Source of the DNA: Holacanthus passer
Taxonomy: Eukaryota; Chordata; Actinopteri; Pomacanthidae
Direction of reading: 5' to 3'
DNA: 64,000 nt
NCBI GenBank assembly: GCA_025331565.1
Contig: JAFREQ010000065.1
Span: 760,501 to 824,500, forward strand
In this document: positions 1-10,580 of the stretch, piece by piece
Position numbering within the stretch: the first letter of the stretch is position 1
How the letters are laid out: each line of letters starts with the position of its first letter
Translations under genes and position numbers: made by a program
Notes under the pieces: generated by a model
The model's input: only the letters and a program-made list of their open reading frames with translations
What the model was told of the DNA's origin: nothing
Databases searched by the model: none

Positions 1-662
1 CTGTACTTGCTCAGCGGTAATTGCTAATGGTAATTACCAACCTTTTCCATGAACCAGGAGGCTTATATAAATAAATGACTGGTGAGGTGGACATGGCAAT
101 TTCCCAGCAGCGCCCCATATCTCTAACACCGTCCTTCACCCTAATTCCACCGCTGGGACCTTGACTGGGTCTCAGGTTCTCTGGCCCGCAGACTGCGCCT
201 ATTATCTTCAACGGCTGAGGCTATTAACCAATGCACTCATGTGCTGTATGTTGGCTCTCTTATTAGTTTGGCCTGGAAAGTCGGTTTCTCCTCAGTTCCA
301 GAGTCTCTCTCCCCGTCATTTACCCCAAAGCCTCACGTGGGCTGATACCTCCTGACCCTTTTGAAACTCTTTCAGAAGCTGCGCCTCTCAAGTCGGTTCT
401 TTGAGCCTCGATAATACACTCCCACCACCGACAGTCCATCTGCTGAGATTGAGGACTCCTCTCTGCATGACTACCTTTCCCCCCCCGGCACTCGCACCGA
501 GGCCACCTGCATTGCACAGACAGAAAATGGCTGAAATGGCTGCAGTGAGATTTGCCTCCAGTGCAATCCCCTCAACATCTAAGTTGGAGGCGAGCTGACT
601 TCTTAAGACTGGAGGGATTCGGCTCTGCTTCCTACTGCGGAGAGAGTTGCTGTGAGAGCAGC
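1..662. other. noncoding, no gene seen
   Basis: This is unique sequence without a convincing open frame. A CACGTG E-box core lies near 328-333, and the segment ends in an (AG)n tract. I see no repeat family or RNA gene. Confidence 0.5.
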
Positions 663-688
663 AGAGAGAGAGAGAGAGAGAGAGAGAG
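663..688. repeat. (AG)13 microsatellite
   Basis: There are thirteen uninterrupted AG units, followed by an imperfect purine-rich tail to about 705. Short open frames across it read as Arg-Glu or Ser-Leu runs and are artefacts of the repeat. Confidence 0.95.
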
Positions 689-779
689 GCAGAGGGAGAG
701 GGAATGTAAGGTGGGAGAAAACAGTATGCGATAGTGAGTGAACTGAAGTCTTCCCTAATTAGGCACTGGGCCTTCATTC

Positions 780-1085
780 AGCACATTTATAGTCTAATAA
801 AGCATGCAGGGTATGTGGTGCACTGTGATTAAACAGACGTTTGCTTTAATACATGGTGGCTGGAACAGCACGTGGGGGCTGGTTCTGGAGATGTGCCACA
901 GACATGAACAGCCCCTGCTCATCTTCTGGACTAATTATCCCAATGTTCTCGACTTGGTGATTTTCAGCGCTCAGCAGACAGCAGGACGGGGCCGAGCAAG
1001 CCAAGGCGGCCACTGGAATTGTCAAAATCATTTAATCCATCTCCCGAGCATGCTAATGTAATTGCTTTTTGATTAATTGCGCCGG
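780..1085. other. candidate conserved noncoding element
   Basis: About 300 bp of unique sequence is free of simple repeats. It ends in a dense motif group: an octamer-like ATGCTAAT at 1050-1057, TAATTG at 1059-1064 and GATTAATT at 1071-1078. A CACGTG E-box is at 869-874. Such composition is typical of vertebrate developmental enhancers, but this is a judgement by eye; no alignment was available. Confidence 0.3.
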
Positions 1086-1088
1086 TGG

Positions 1089-1139
1089 AAAAAAAAAAAG
1101 AAAAAAAAAAAAGGAGTTGCTTGCTGTTGTTGTTGTTGT
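1089..1139. repeat. A-rich tract plus (TGT)n
   Basis: An A11-G-A12 tract (1089-1112) is followed by a short TGT repeat at 1125-1139. It could be a decayed retroposon tail, but no retroposon body is recognisable to its left. Confidence 0.8.
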
Positions 1140-2756
1140 CAGATTATAGTTCAATGAGATTCTGCAAAGTGATTGGTTGTAAACAGATTCCTTCATTTCA
1201 GTTCTTGATAAAAGCAGCTATTGAAATCTTCATGAAATGTCATTTTCAATAATTATGTTCTGAAGTTCAACCGAATGTTGTAGCCAATGGGTTTGACCCC
1301 TTCAAAAAAGAAAACTGTCCATTTTAGGTGAAAGTCACATTTTGATATATCAGAGTTGTTCACTGATATTTACATGTAATAAAACACTACAAAAAAACGT
1401 ATTCATGTTCACCACTGACAGGACGTTCCCGATGGGCCTTTTTCACAGAGGACATTTTGACATTTAACAGTCGAATAAGCACAGGTGTAAATAATAAAAT
1501 GAATGATGGCTAAATTGCTTTGAGCTGCTTTGGTTTCGGGGTCCTGGTTCGTGCACGCCGGCTCGCTGTCACACTCGAACAGAGCCGAGCCGTCGTTAAT
1601 GTTATTAGTAACACCTGTGCTTTTTCTATGAGTCAAAAAAAAAGGCCTGTTGTTTTGTTGGTTTTAACCCATTTGCTGCAAATCATGTAAATTCTGCATC
1701 ACAGCGAAGCGTTTTCCAAACCACGCTGCTGTGCTTTAGAAATCTGGATGAATCCTAGGCAGCCTTTTGGTTTCCATTCATTTCTGTGCAGATTGTAAAT
1801 CCACTTAACGACCGTCGAAATTAGCTTCGGTTGTGTAATTCATCCGAGCGAAAATGAAGACGGCGTTCATTTATTGCACGATTCAAGAATGCAAGATTCA
1901 GGAGTCTGTGATTGCACAGTCAGACGCCACGTTAGATCCATCCAGGTAAAACTAATCCTCCGTTCATTGTGTGAGTGTTATAATGTTCAGGTTCTGTTGA
2001 ATCTGGTTTGTGTTAATTCAACTTTAGGATCATTTTGATGGAAGCAGTTTGTGCTGTTGTTGAATTAAATTGTACTGACATGTGTTTCTATTATTTTGTC
2101 CACCCAATTTATATCAATGAGCAGAAATGTGAATACATCCTGGCAGTTTTCCAGTTCAACGAGGACTTAACACCAACATTTCAGGTGCATTCATTTATGG
2201 TTTTACCTCCAGATTAAGGTGATAGAAGCGACGGACACAGCCTTGAAAATAAGACCTGCATCGATATAAATCAGAAATATCCTTTAAGAAGAGCTTAAAG
2301 GATAAAGTCAAGCACTTATTAATTCCTGATATATGTGACACTGCATTAAAAACATAGGAAACTTTCTCACCGCGCCGGCACAATTTCAGATCTTCAGACT
2401 GAACGTTTTTTTTGTTGAAAGGGTGCAATAAAGAGGCACCGCAGTGACGCAGGTTCCTTTACACTCACACTCACCGACAGCTCTGCACTCTGCTGAGGTT
2501 TAGAAGTGGAGATGTTGGCAGCATCTGCGAGCGTTTATGCAAGCACGAGGAAGAGGGAGAGGCAGGAGGGAGGGACTGCACATGGAGCGACTGCGCCTCT
2601 GACAGACAGTGTCGAGCCGAGTCTCCGGTTCTCAAAGGGAGCCTGCCTATCTTTTGTAGAGACAGAGACTGCAGGCGACCGTGGTCAGATGCAGAGCTCC
2701 ACTACTAAAGGAAAGTTAATAGCTTCGCCTCCCTCAGACGTACAGCAGAGAGAAAA
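1140..2756. other. noncoding, no gene seen
   Basis: This is AT-rich unique sequence. Open frames stay below about 80 codons and show no domain. I recognise no mobile element. Confidence 0.45.

Positions 2757-2782
<26 letters not shown>
2757..2782. repeat. (AG)13 microsatellite
   Basis: Thirteen AG units lie within a purine-rich stretch. Length and unit match the tract at 663, but the flanking sequences differ, so this is not evidence of duplication. Confidence 0.95.
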
Positions 2783-2789
<7 letters not shown>

Positions 2790-4256
2790 TGCAATGTGGT
2801 AAGGGTCCATTAGCATTCCTGCTCTCAACCTGACACTGACAGCTGACACTGACCCAGTGTCCAAGGTGAGCAGGAGACATGGCACAGGAAGCAGAAACCC
2901 CCAGGAGGCAAGCGCCGTGTGTTTTTATGCTGTTCTCTGTTTCCTTTGTGGTCGCAGTTGAGTGGATTCTAAATGTCACAGTTCTGTGACACATGTAGAT
3001 GACTTTGACCCTGTTACACCCCGGCCATACCGTTTCCTTTGTCACTTAAAGCTGCACAAAGGTGGAATTTATAAAGAAGACTTTGCAGTTCGAGTCAGTT
3101 GAAGGAGTTCAGTCGAGGAGAGTGTCTCATCTCACTTGACTGATATTAAGTAAATTCACTTAATAGTCTCACAAACCAATGTGACTGATGTGGTTTTAAA
3201 ATTAAATCTGTGATTCACATACATCTTGCTGCCTTTAAGAAAATTTGGCGCCACAAAAATGAGACATGTTGGACAAATCATTAAAGATAGTCGGTTTCAT
3301 GTGTTGTTCATCAGGGATTGGACTGTCCCTCAGAGACAGACAACATGTCTCCTTCTGCAGTTTTTCCAGTCGAGGCGAGTTTTGCTGTAATGCATTCAAA
3401 GACTTTGGCAGCCAGTGACGGACATCTGGGCCAGAACAGCAGGCAACCTCTACCTAAACAAAAAGCATGCAAATAATTATGTTAGTACACAAACTCATAT
3501 GCTTCCCACTGCAAACATATTGTCATTATCTCTCGCTCTCCCTGTGCAACTTTCAGATTTGATTTAAATTAGTGACTCCACCAGTCACACAGCAGGGTGA
3601 GGGGAAAACAGGGAGAGTGGGAAAAGTGACAAGTTTTAATTGGTCTTGTCTTGCAGTGCTGAGCTGAGGTGGTTTCAGGAGACGAGGATTACCTCTGGGG
3701 GGGAGAAAAACAAAATGTTGAGTCTGCACACTCAATCCCTGCAAAAGCCAAAGAGTTCTTTGACGAGGCGCTGACCCTTCTCTGCTCGCTCTTTGAATCC
3801 AGACTCTAAATATTAACGCCCCCGTGTTTGTTTCTGACAGTTGTTGTTTTCTCATTTATTGTTTCGCCGCGACATCACATCACCTCGTGTGCAAAAGCCA
3901 TGAGCGCGAACCGATTCAACTTGTTAATCAAGAGACAAACAGCCGGCGTTCACACCTTTGAGGAGTTACATAAGAATTCTCTTTGAACCATAATCTTTAA
4001 TCACATAAATGTCTTTTATTTTTTTTTTAGATTTCGCATGTTGCAGTCCAGCATCACAGTCTTTTTGTTGGCCCAGTCGGAGGTCAGCTCCGCTCTGAGA
4101 TTTAAGATACGAGTTTAGCATTCGGTTTCCTCTCATGCAAATGTAAACATCCAGCATTCGCAGTTTGTTCAGACAGATGGCAACAAAACAACAAACTGAT
4201 AATGGTAAAATGCTTAATGCTGTAATGTTTATTATCTTCACCGTCTTAGTAAAGCG
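2783..4256. other. noncoding, no gene seen
   Basis: This is unique sequence with open frames of about 100 codons at most on the minus strand (near 2734-3045 and 3553-3855). They have no recognisable domain; the first runs into the (AG)n tract. I see nothing further. Confidence 0.45.
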
Positions 4257-4573
4257 TGTTAACTTACACTAAAGTGCAGCTGAGGCTGATGGGAGAAATA
4301 TTAGTTTTGCAAGCATTCAGTCATAAAGCAAATTTTGACTGGATGGTGGCGCTAGATGAAAAGTCAGGGATCACAAAGTCATTGTACTAAAAATATAATA
4401 ACTTATTTAACTTAAATAAAACATATTTTAGTAAAAAACACAGGCGCCAGGAAGTCACGTCAAGTCAATCGGCTTCATCCTCTGAGCGAAATCTGAACAG
4501 GACAACGACAGATGTTTCCGTCTGGACCAAAATGATGGACCGACCGATCCTGACGTTTCCATCGGAGCCGCGT
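4257..4573 (-). repeat. old dispersed teleost repeat, copy 1
   Basis: The reverse complement matches the repeat copy at 51594-51945 in order. Shared blocks include TTTGGTCCAGACNGAAA (here 4525-4541 on the minus strand), a GTCAAAATTT block and a TTTATGAC/ATTCATGACC block. The sequence also agrees with a repeat that I recall from many fish genomes, including the phrase about GGTGGCGCTAG at 4345-4355. The family name is uncertain and I see no coding capacity. The copy is interrupted by an AT-rich hairpin at 4385-4433. Confidence 0.75.
4385..4433. repeat. AT-rich hairpin inside repeat copy 1
   Basis: The outer arms TACTAAAAATAT (from 4385) and ATATTTTAGTA (to 4433) are inverted copies with one extra base. 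The centre TTATTTAA-C-TTAAATAA is a perfect inverted repeat around 4411. The segment interrupts the flanking dispersed repeat, so it may be a tiny insertion or a template-switch product. Confidence 0.6.
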
Positions 4574-5865
4574 GTTCAGGGTTCGGCATTTAAAGAGAAA
4601 CAGGCTTCAAAGTGTTTTAGAAAAGACATTAAGGCAGAAAATGTACAGGACAGAGTGACATAAATAACACAGAGCGATAAAAATGATTGTGAGAATTCAT
4701 GACAGAGATATGAAGTGATGAAGTTTATGTGACAGAACAGAATGTTTCAGAATGACCTGAACCATAGATTTTATGCTGCATAAACTGAAAACCCCGTGGG
4801 AAGAAAAAAAGTTTATGACAATCTATAATGTGTGTTTGTTAGATGGTGGAAGATAGATTCACTGTGCGGCCACTTCATGAAAGCCCGAACCGCTGCTGTC
4901 GTGGAGGCCTTGGCCTGTGAAAAGTAGCAAGGCTGAAGAGAAGAAAAAAAAAAAAAGAGTGACGCCTACAGGAACTCAAGTGTCAACAACATAGAGTTAC
5001 AACATCCCACGCTGTTTGATTGCCAGGGGATTTATTCATTATGTTTACTCCGTCGCAGGCCGTGTTAAAATAAAAATACAACGACAGAAAAAGATTGAGC
5101 TGATAGTTAATTTCCAGCCGAGGCCTGGTTGGTTCGCACGCATAATGATCTGCAGCTCAAACTGACTGCTTAGCACAAAGTATGTCAGAGAATTATTACA
5201 GTTTAACATGGCGCTAAAGAAATTCCAATTAACTCCTCTCAGCTGTTCCAGCAGCGATAGGTGTTTGGGTGTGGGCGAGCGAGTGCATCACTGTATCTGT
5301 ACTCAATTTCAGAACTATCTGACGACCGTGTTGCAAGAAAAGCGGTCGGCAGATGTTTCGGGGTCGATCGCGAGTCTCGGAGAGCATCTCCCCTCAGTAA
5401 TTTTCGAGCACTCCGGAGAAGTCTGCTGTGTCGAAATCAAGGCTCTTTCTGCAATTCTGAACAGCAATCAATAGTGTTTGAGATGCCATATGTGTCAGAG
5501 ATGCAATTAAGTGTGTGTTTGGAGTGACTGTAATTTGTGGTATCAACAGACGACTTCCAAATGTCTCTTAAGTTCAGGTTTTCTTAAGGCCAGAGCTCTT
5601 CACCGTTCAGCTGCCTTGATGTATTTTTTTTTCTTTTAAAATGTTCAAGGTCAGATTATAGAATAACTGGAAAACATTGGTGGTTGCAGGAGGAGAAATT
5701 GCAGGAGGTTAATAGTGCAAATTAGACTGTGACATTTTTGATGAAGACCGTCTTTGCCCTTGATCCCATATGTGAAGTTACTTTAGTTTGAAATGAAAGC
5801 TGGAGCGACCTTGAGCACTGAATGATGCTTGACGGAAAGTAACGCTGACCCTGAATTTTTTTTAA
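4574..5865. other. noncoding, no gene seen
   Basis: This is unique sequence. A plus-strand open frame at 5208-5474 is matched by an overlapping one in another frame at 5261-5527. Neither has a domain, and both fall in a slightly GC-richer patch where stops are scarce. Confidence 0.4.
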
Positions 5866-6330
5866 GCCACCAAAAAAGTTGGGATGCTGTATGAAACATA
5901 AATAAAAAAAGAATGTCGTAACTTGCTAATCCTTTTTTGACATAACCTCAATTGAAAACAGCACAAAGACCATATATTTAATGTTTGGCCTCATTAACGT
6001 CAGTGATTTTTGTAAATATCTGATTATTCTGAAATTGACAACATGTTTCTAACAAGTTGGGACAGGAGCAACAAAAGACTGTGAAAGTTGTGGACTGATC
6101 CAAAAACACCTGTTTGGATCCTTCCACAGGTAAACAGGTTCATTGGTAACAGGTGATAGGATCATGATTGGGTCTGAAAGGTTCATCCTGGAAAGACTGA
6201 GTCCTTCACAAGCGAGGATGGAGAGAGGTTCAACACTTTGTCAACACATGGTTGTATAAAGGAGATTAATCCATGGACTCAGGAGCACAACTTGTTTTAA
6301 ATCAGCTTGTACAGAATAAAAGCAAAGATT
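5866..6330 (+). mobile_element. Tc1-like DNA transposon remnant, internally deleted
   Basis: The segment begins with AAGTTGGGATGCTGT and continues through a 5' untranslated part (GTTGGGACAGGAGCAACAAAAG near 6055) that I recognise from a common fish Tc1/mariner-like family. The transposase start seems preserved: ATG at 6218 opens a frame reading MERGSTLCQHMVV, then a stop at 6257. A fragment like CATGGACTCAGGAGCACA (6273-6290) resembles a point further inside the transposase gene, so most of the gene is deleted. The right end is uncertain. Confidence 0.65.
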
Positions 6331-6730
6331 GTTCTGTTTTATCTTTGCCATTACTCTCTTCTATTTTTCCTCATCTCTCTTCAATAATTGCCGGAGCCAC
6401 ATAAGTAAAGGCAAAGTCAAAGAGCGATAGGTGGCGGTGTAATAAGGTTATAAAAGATGAGTGCACTTTTGCCACCGCAGCCTCTCCGCTCCGTCTCTGC
6501 GACTCCATCATCGCCCATATCTCACCTTTAGAAAAGTATGAGACATGTTCCTCGCTTTATTACCGGCGAACATCCTGCGTTTCAGGTGGCCTGATGCTAT
6601 CAAATGCACGGGCAGCACTGGAATAAAGTGGCTCTGCAGAAGAATGTGCAGAGCTCCTCATTAGGCCACTTAGCGCCGCCTTTGAAAAATGATTCCTCTT
6701 GACGCATTAAATGTATGTACACAGAACAGG
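6331..6730. other. candidate conserved noncoding element
   Basis: From about 6380 to 6720 the sequence is unique, of balanced composition and free of simple repeats, with no open frame of note. It lies just downstream of a transposon remnant. The call rests on sequence texture only. Confidence 0.25.
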
Positions 6731-7132
6731 TCGTGCACTGACCCTGACTCCCGTGTCCGTCCACTAGTCCTCATTTCATCGCAGTGTTTCAAAAATTAGC
6801 ATAATATTCTTCTAAGTCTACATGTGCACGCTGAAGGATTATTTGATAGAACGGTACAGTATATGATGTCTTGTCTGTTCACATCACGTCACACATTACT
6901 CCTGTATACCCCGCAGCCCGTACATTACAATCCTTTATGTGTGTTTTTCTCTTTTGATCAAATGCTGTTGTCAGAGGACTGGACAGGTGACCCCTGGGCA
7001 GCGTGAGTGGAAATCTCTGTTGGGGATGCATGATTTTACCTGGCAAGGTGTTGTCTCTCTCCATTAGCCATGCAACCAATCACGAGCAATTCAAACGTAT
7101 TACGGCGAGGCCTGTGCATTTTCAACCCTGAG

Positions 7133-7168
<36 letters not shown>

Positions 7169-8524
7169 GATACAGACGACTATTATCAAGAAAAAGCATG
7201 TTTGTTGTTTCTCCCTTTGATTACTTTAAGTTAGTTGTACAATAAAAATAATGTATCTCCACTCAAGATATTAAGTCGGATCGGGAGTGGTGTGTGGTCG
7301 CGTACAGAGTGCACATAATGGTTGAGTGCTTGGACAAAGGAGGGATGACGGGCAGGTTTGAGTTGTGGTTTTAGTATAAAAGCAACAGAAGCAATATTAT
7401 ATTATCTGAAGAATAAAAAAAAAAAAAAGAAAAACAGGAATTTACTTTTTTTTAAATCTAAGAGTGAATTCTAATCTGAGAGCATGTTAGAGTGAAGTCA
7501 TAACTCATCGCTCCTCTCCTGAATTCATATCTACAAGGAGCTGCTTTTAATTAATCTACCCGAGTTTACGGCTCCATCTGTTTGTTCTGCCGACGCGTGT
7601 GAGCTTTTCTCACTTTATTTATCTTTTCACTAAGTGTGACCTCCCTCTGCTCACCTGTTCCCCTTCATTTCCTTCACCCCGCATAGTCGGCTACTCGCTT
7701 TGTGACGCCTCGTCGCACATTTTTCTTATATTCAAATTGACAACAGTGAGGTGCTTTTAACACCATCGGATCACTTTGTGCTTCATGCTGCGAGCGCTAC
7801 TCCTGAGTGTTTTATGAGTCTGTAAACAAGACGAGTCTCAGCGCCGGGGTTAGGTGCTTATTGTGGCAGGAGTGTCCTCTGTTAGAGCTTCCACCGTGGT
7901 TGGTTTTTTTTTTGGTCTAATTCACAGTTTAGTTTGCAGAGAACATATGTTTTGATGCAAATGTAGTTATGAGAATAATAATTGAATACATTTTAAAAAG
8001 TGCTATATGCTCCGACAGGCGGAGAGCTCAGCCGGCCGACAGCAACAACTCCTCTAATCTCCTTCAAACGCTGCAAATTTGCCTGATTGGCAGGATTTTT
8101 GTAATTGTTTAGCGACTTCAGCAAAAATCAACATGGAAAGCAGTTGTGACTGTTGACTGGAGTTAATCTAAAACTGCCTGTAAACAAGCACATAATTCAT
8201 GATAAACTGCAACCAGTCTGGTGTTAAAACGACTCGCTCGGGATCAAATCTGCAGACTCATGTCGCAAACCTTCTTCTTTGCCAGCTGAGCTAATGCAAA
8301 GAAATGTGAGAGTGAGGCTCATAAAGTCGTTCTGGCTGTGGCCTGAAACAAGCACATGCATAGTGATGGATCTTTAAAACTTCTGGGACAAACACTGGGA
8401 GACAGAAGTTGCAGCAAAGAATCTGGACAAACTAACTGAAATTTAACCACTAAAATCACATTTTAACCATGTTTGCATGAATAATTTGGGACAGGTGAGT
8501 GAAATGGATCACAATGGGGCTTAT
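6731..8524. other. noncoding with T31 tract and A-rich runs
   Basis: This is unique AT-rich sequence. A run of 31 T residues spans 7136-7166, and an A-rich run lies near 7416-7430. No gene, RNA or element boundary is visible; the T tract could be the tail of a minus-strand retroposon, but no body is recognisable on its right. Confidence 0.5.
7136..7166. repeat. T31 homopolymer
   Basis: There are thirty-one consecutive T residues, the longest homopolymer in the window. Its length should be treated with caution because such runs are prone to sequencing and assembly error. Confidence 0.9.
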
Positions 8525-8765
8525 TGCTGAATATGTTTTAAAAGCAAATACTGCAAGTCAAAAGAATGAATGTACAAAATATAAAAACAATAAGAAATAG
8601 ATGTGTGCAATATGACCATTAGTTAAATGATGGCGATGTACAGGTGTGTGCAGCAATGCGCAAAAATACTGACCAGGGAATGAGCAAAAGTTCACAGTAT
8701 TAAGTTTAAAGAGTATTTGCAACGTGCAAGTTTGAGTCCATGAGGTGAGTGTTAATGCGACGCAT
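8525..8765 (-). mobile_element. LINE 3'-untranslated fragment (tail missing)
   Basis: The segment is built of many short TGCAA phrases with AAAAGTTCACAGTATTAA (8688-8705) and GTCCATGAGGTGA near 8736. This is the texture of the 3' untranslated region of a widespread teleost LINE. The segment at 21585-21800 has similar phrases next to a (GATA)n tail. No reverse transcriptase frame is present. Orientation is inferred from the tailed copy. Confidence 0.45.
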
Positions 8766-9648
8766 TAGAGGAGGGAGCAGAGTCAGTGTCAGCGGGGGTC
8801 TGTGGTTTTATTGATGAGGCTAGCTGCTTTTTAAAATATGATAATACGACTACAATGATAATAGCAAACGGTCACGACTCTAAAATAAACAGACAGAGTT
8901 GTCACAACTTCATCTAAACTTAAATTTGGAGCCGCTAATTCAAAGGGAGTCCTGTTTCCAAAACACAATGTTCTGAGGCCATTTCGTGTCCATTAGCATG
9001 TCCAAATTGTTTCATCAGAATGTCAGACACACTGTTGGTTAAGATAATTAGCAACAACAGGAACATCATGCATTTGCACATCACTGATTAAGTTCTTTGG
9101 AATATTAAGCAACCGGAGTTAGCAGAGCAAGTTAAATTTGAAACGAAGCAGCGTGCATCCTTCGATAACAACCCGACGAGGTTTTGAAACGGCGACCTTT
9201 AAAAACCAAGGTCAGACACCTTTGGATTGAACAGATGGCTTCTGCCACAAACACCCCACATGATACGGTCTAATTGGCAGTAAAACATTATTTATTGACC
9301 ATTTACTGAATTGGTCAATTAGGTTAATAGCTTACTTCACTGTTTACTCTGATTTACAAACCTGCAACTCATGAGCACCTTTCTAATTCCAGGTAATAAC
9401 AATCACCCATCATACGGACGGTTAAAGAGCATCCGCAGTTCGACTGAAAACTCTGTGGGCTCCGGCGGCATCATCGAATATTCAGTGTCATATTTCATTT
9501 TCTGGATTCATGCAGTTTTCTCTCCTCGTCTGTGAATGTTTAACAAAACTATCATGTTTCATTTCAAAAGAAAACTTATCTTAATGTACATTTAATATGA
9601 CTTTGGCCCTAAGAATCCGTCTAAAGAGCCGAACTCCAATTTTTTTAA
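8766..9648. other. noncoding, no gene seen
   Basis: This is AT-rich unique sequence with scattered TTAATT and TAATTGG cores, lacking open frames above 60 codons. I see nothing further. Confidence 0.45.
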
Positions 9649-9895
9649 TGTCAAGGTACAAGTGACCTCATTGAAGGAGCTCTGGCAACCCTGACAGCTC
9701 AAGGTTGCTTATCTTTGAACCTGGATCCATATGGCACCTCCCTGACAGGAGCTCTGCCCGTCTCGCCGCTGAGCTCCGGATCTCCCGCCATAACAGGTAG
9801 ACAGGCAAGTTCGGGGGACGGGGGGGAGGGGACGGCGCCGCAGCCCGAGCTGCCACCCGGCGTCGCGAGCAGCACGATACCCGGCACCTTGTCTT
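9649..9895 (+). other. GC-rich open patch, possible exon (unproven)
   Basis: The frame stays open from just after a TAA at 9646 to a TAA at 9893, about 82 codons. It includes the stretch DLIEGALATLTAQG and then LNLDPYGTSLTGALPVSP. A T-rich run with AAG precedes it (9640-9655), and CAG|GTAGAC at 9794-9802 is a weak donor. Against a gene: frames on the opposite strand are also open here, the GC content is high so stops are rare by chance, and I recognise no protein family. Confidence 0.15.
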
Positions 9896-10572
9896 AATGA
9901 ACACCCCCAGCTGTCACTACGCTCCTCATGTCCCAGAATCCACTTCACTTTGTTTATTTATTCATTATCTCTTATGTTCCTCTAATAAGGTGGTGCCTGT
10001 GCGAGACACACCGAGGGGCGAAGCGTCTGCAGAGGATCTGAATGGCGGCACTGTCTCGGGCAACAAAAGTGCCAGCGTTGAAGGGTAATGGGCCCACCCA
10101 CAAGCTGACAGATCTAAAAGGTGATTAACGAACACCCCGGGGAGAAAGGCAACAGGGGGCGAGACTGTATGTGTGTGGATGCCTTATACTTTTTTCTTTG
10201 TTTCTATTTCTACTTCTCTGAGCACGATGGAGTTTTTTTTTTTTTCCTGCATTTCACCCAGAAGCAACTGTATCATACGTGCATGAAACAAAATACAAAC
10301 AAGCAAATAGGTTTTTGCTTTTGCTCGCTCGTATTGCTTCGCACCAGGTTCCCAAGGTAATCTGGATCATTTTGCTCGCAAACGTGTTGAGATGCTGACA
10401 GGTTGAGCAGCTTCTATCAATCTAAATAAGATTCAGCGATGTGGCCCATACATTTTCTCTGCCTGAACGTCCTCCCCCCTGAGAGCGAGCGTTCACAAAA
10501 GCAGCTAGTCCTCAGACGGTGGATAAGTTGAGCTCAATCTCCAACGAAACATGGAGGCCTATTTTATCGAGC
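9896..10572. other. noncoding, no gene seen
   Basis: This is mixed unique sequence. An open segment at 9991-10087 (reading VVPVRDTPRGEASAEDLNGG) is bounded by AAG and GGTAAT but has no recognised family. An AACAGGGGGCGAG word at 10150-10162 partly resembles a CTCF core. Confidence 0.35.
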
Positions 10573-10580
10573 TATATAAA
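10573..10580 (+). promoter_or_regulatory. TATA-box-like TATATAAA
   Basis: TATATAAAGG reads as a strong TATA box on the plus strand. There is no recognisable transcript downstream, so it may be fortuitous or may mark an unannotated noncoding transcript starting near 10605. Confidence 0.2.

Noticed and set aside
4345..4355. GGTGGCGCTAG, a CTCF-like core
   Set aside because: It is part of the dispersed repeat consensus and the upstream half of the CTCF motif is poor.
10149..10162. AACAGGGGGCGAG, another CTCF-like word
   Set aside because: Two mismatches in the upstream half; not strong enough to list.
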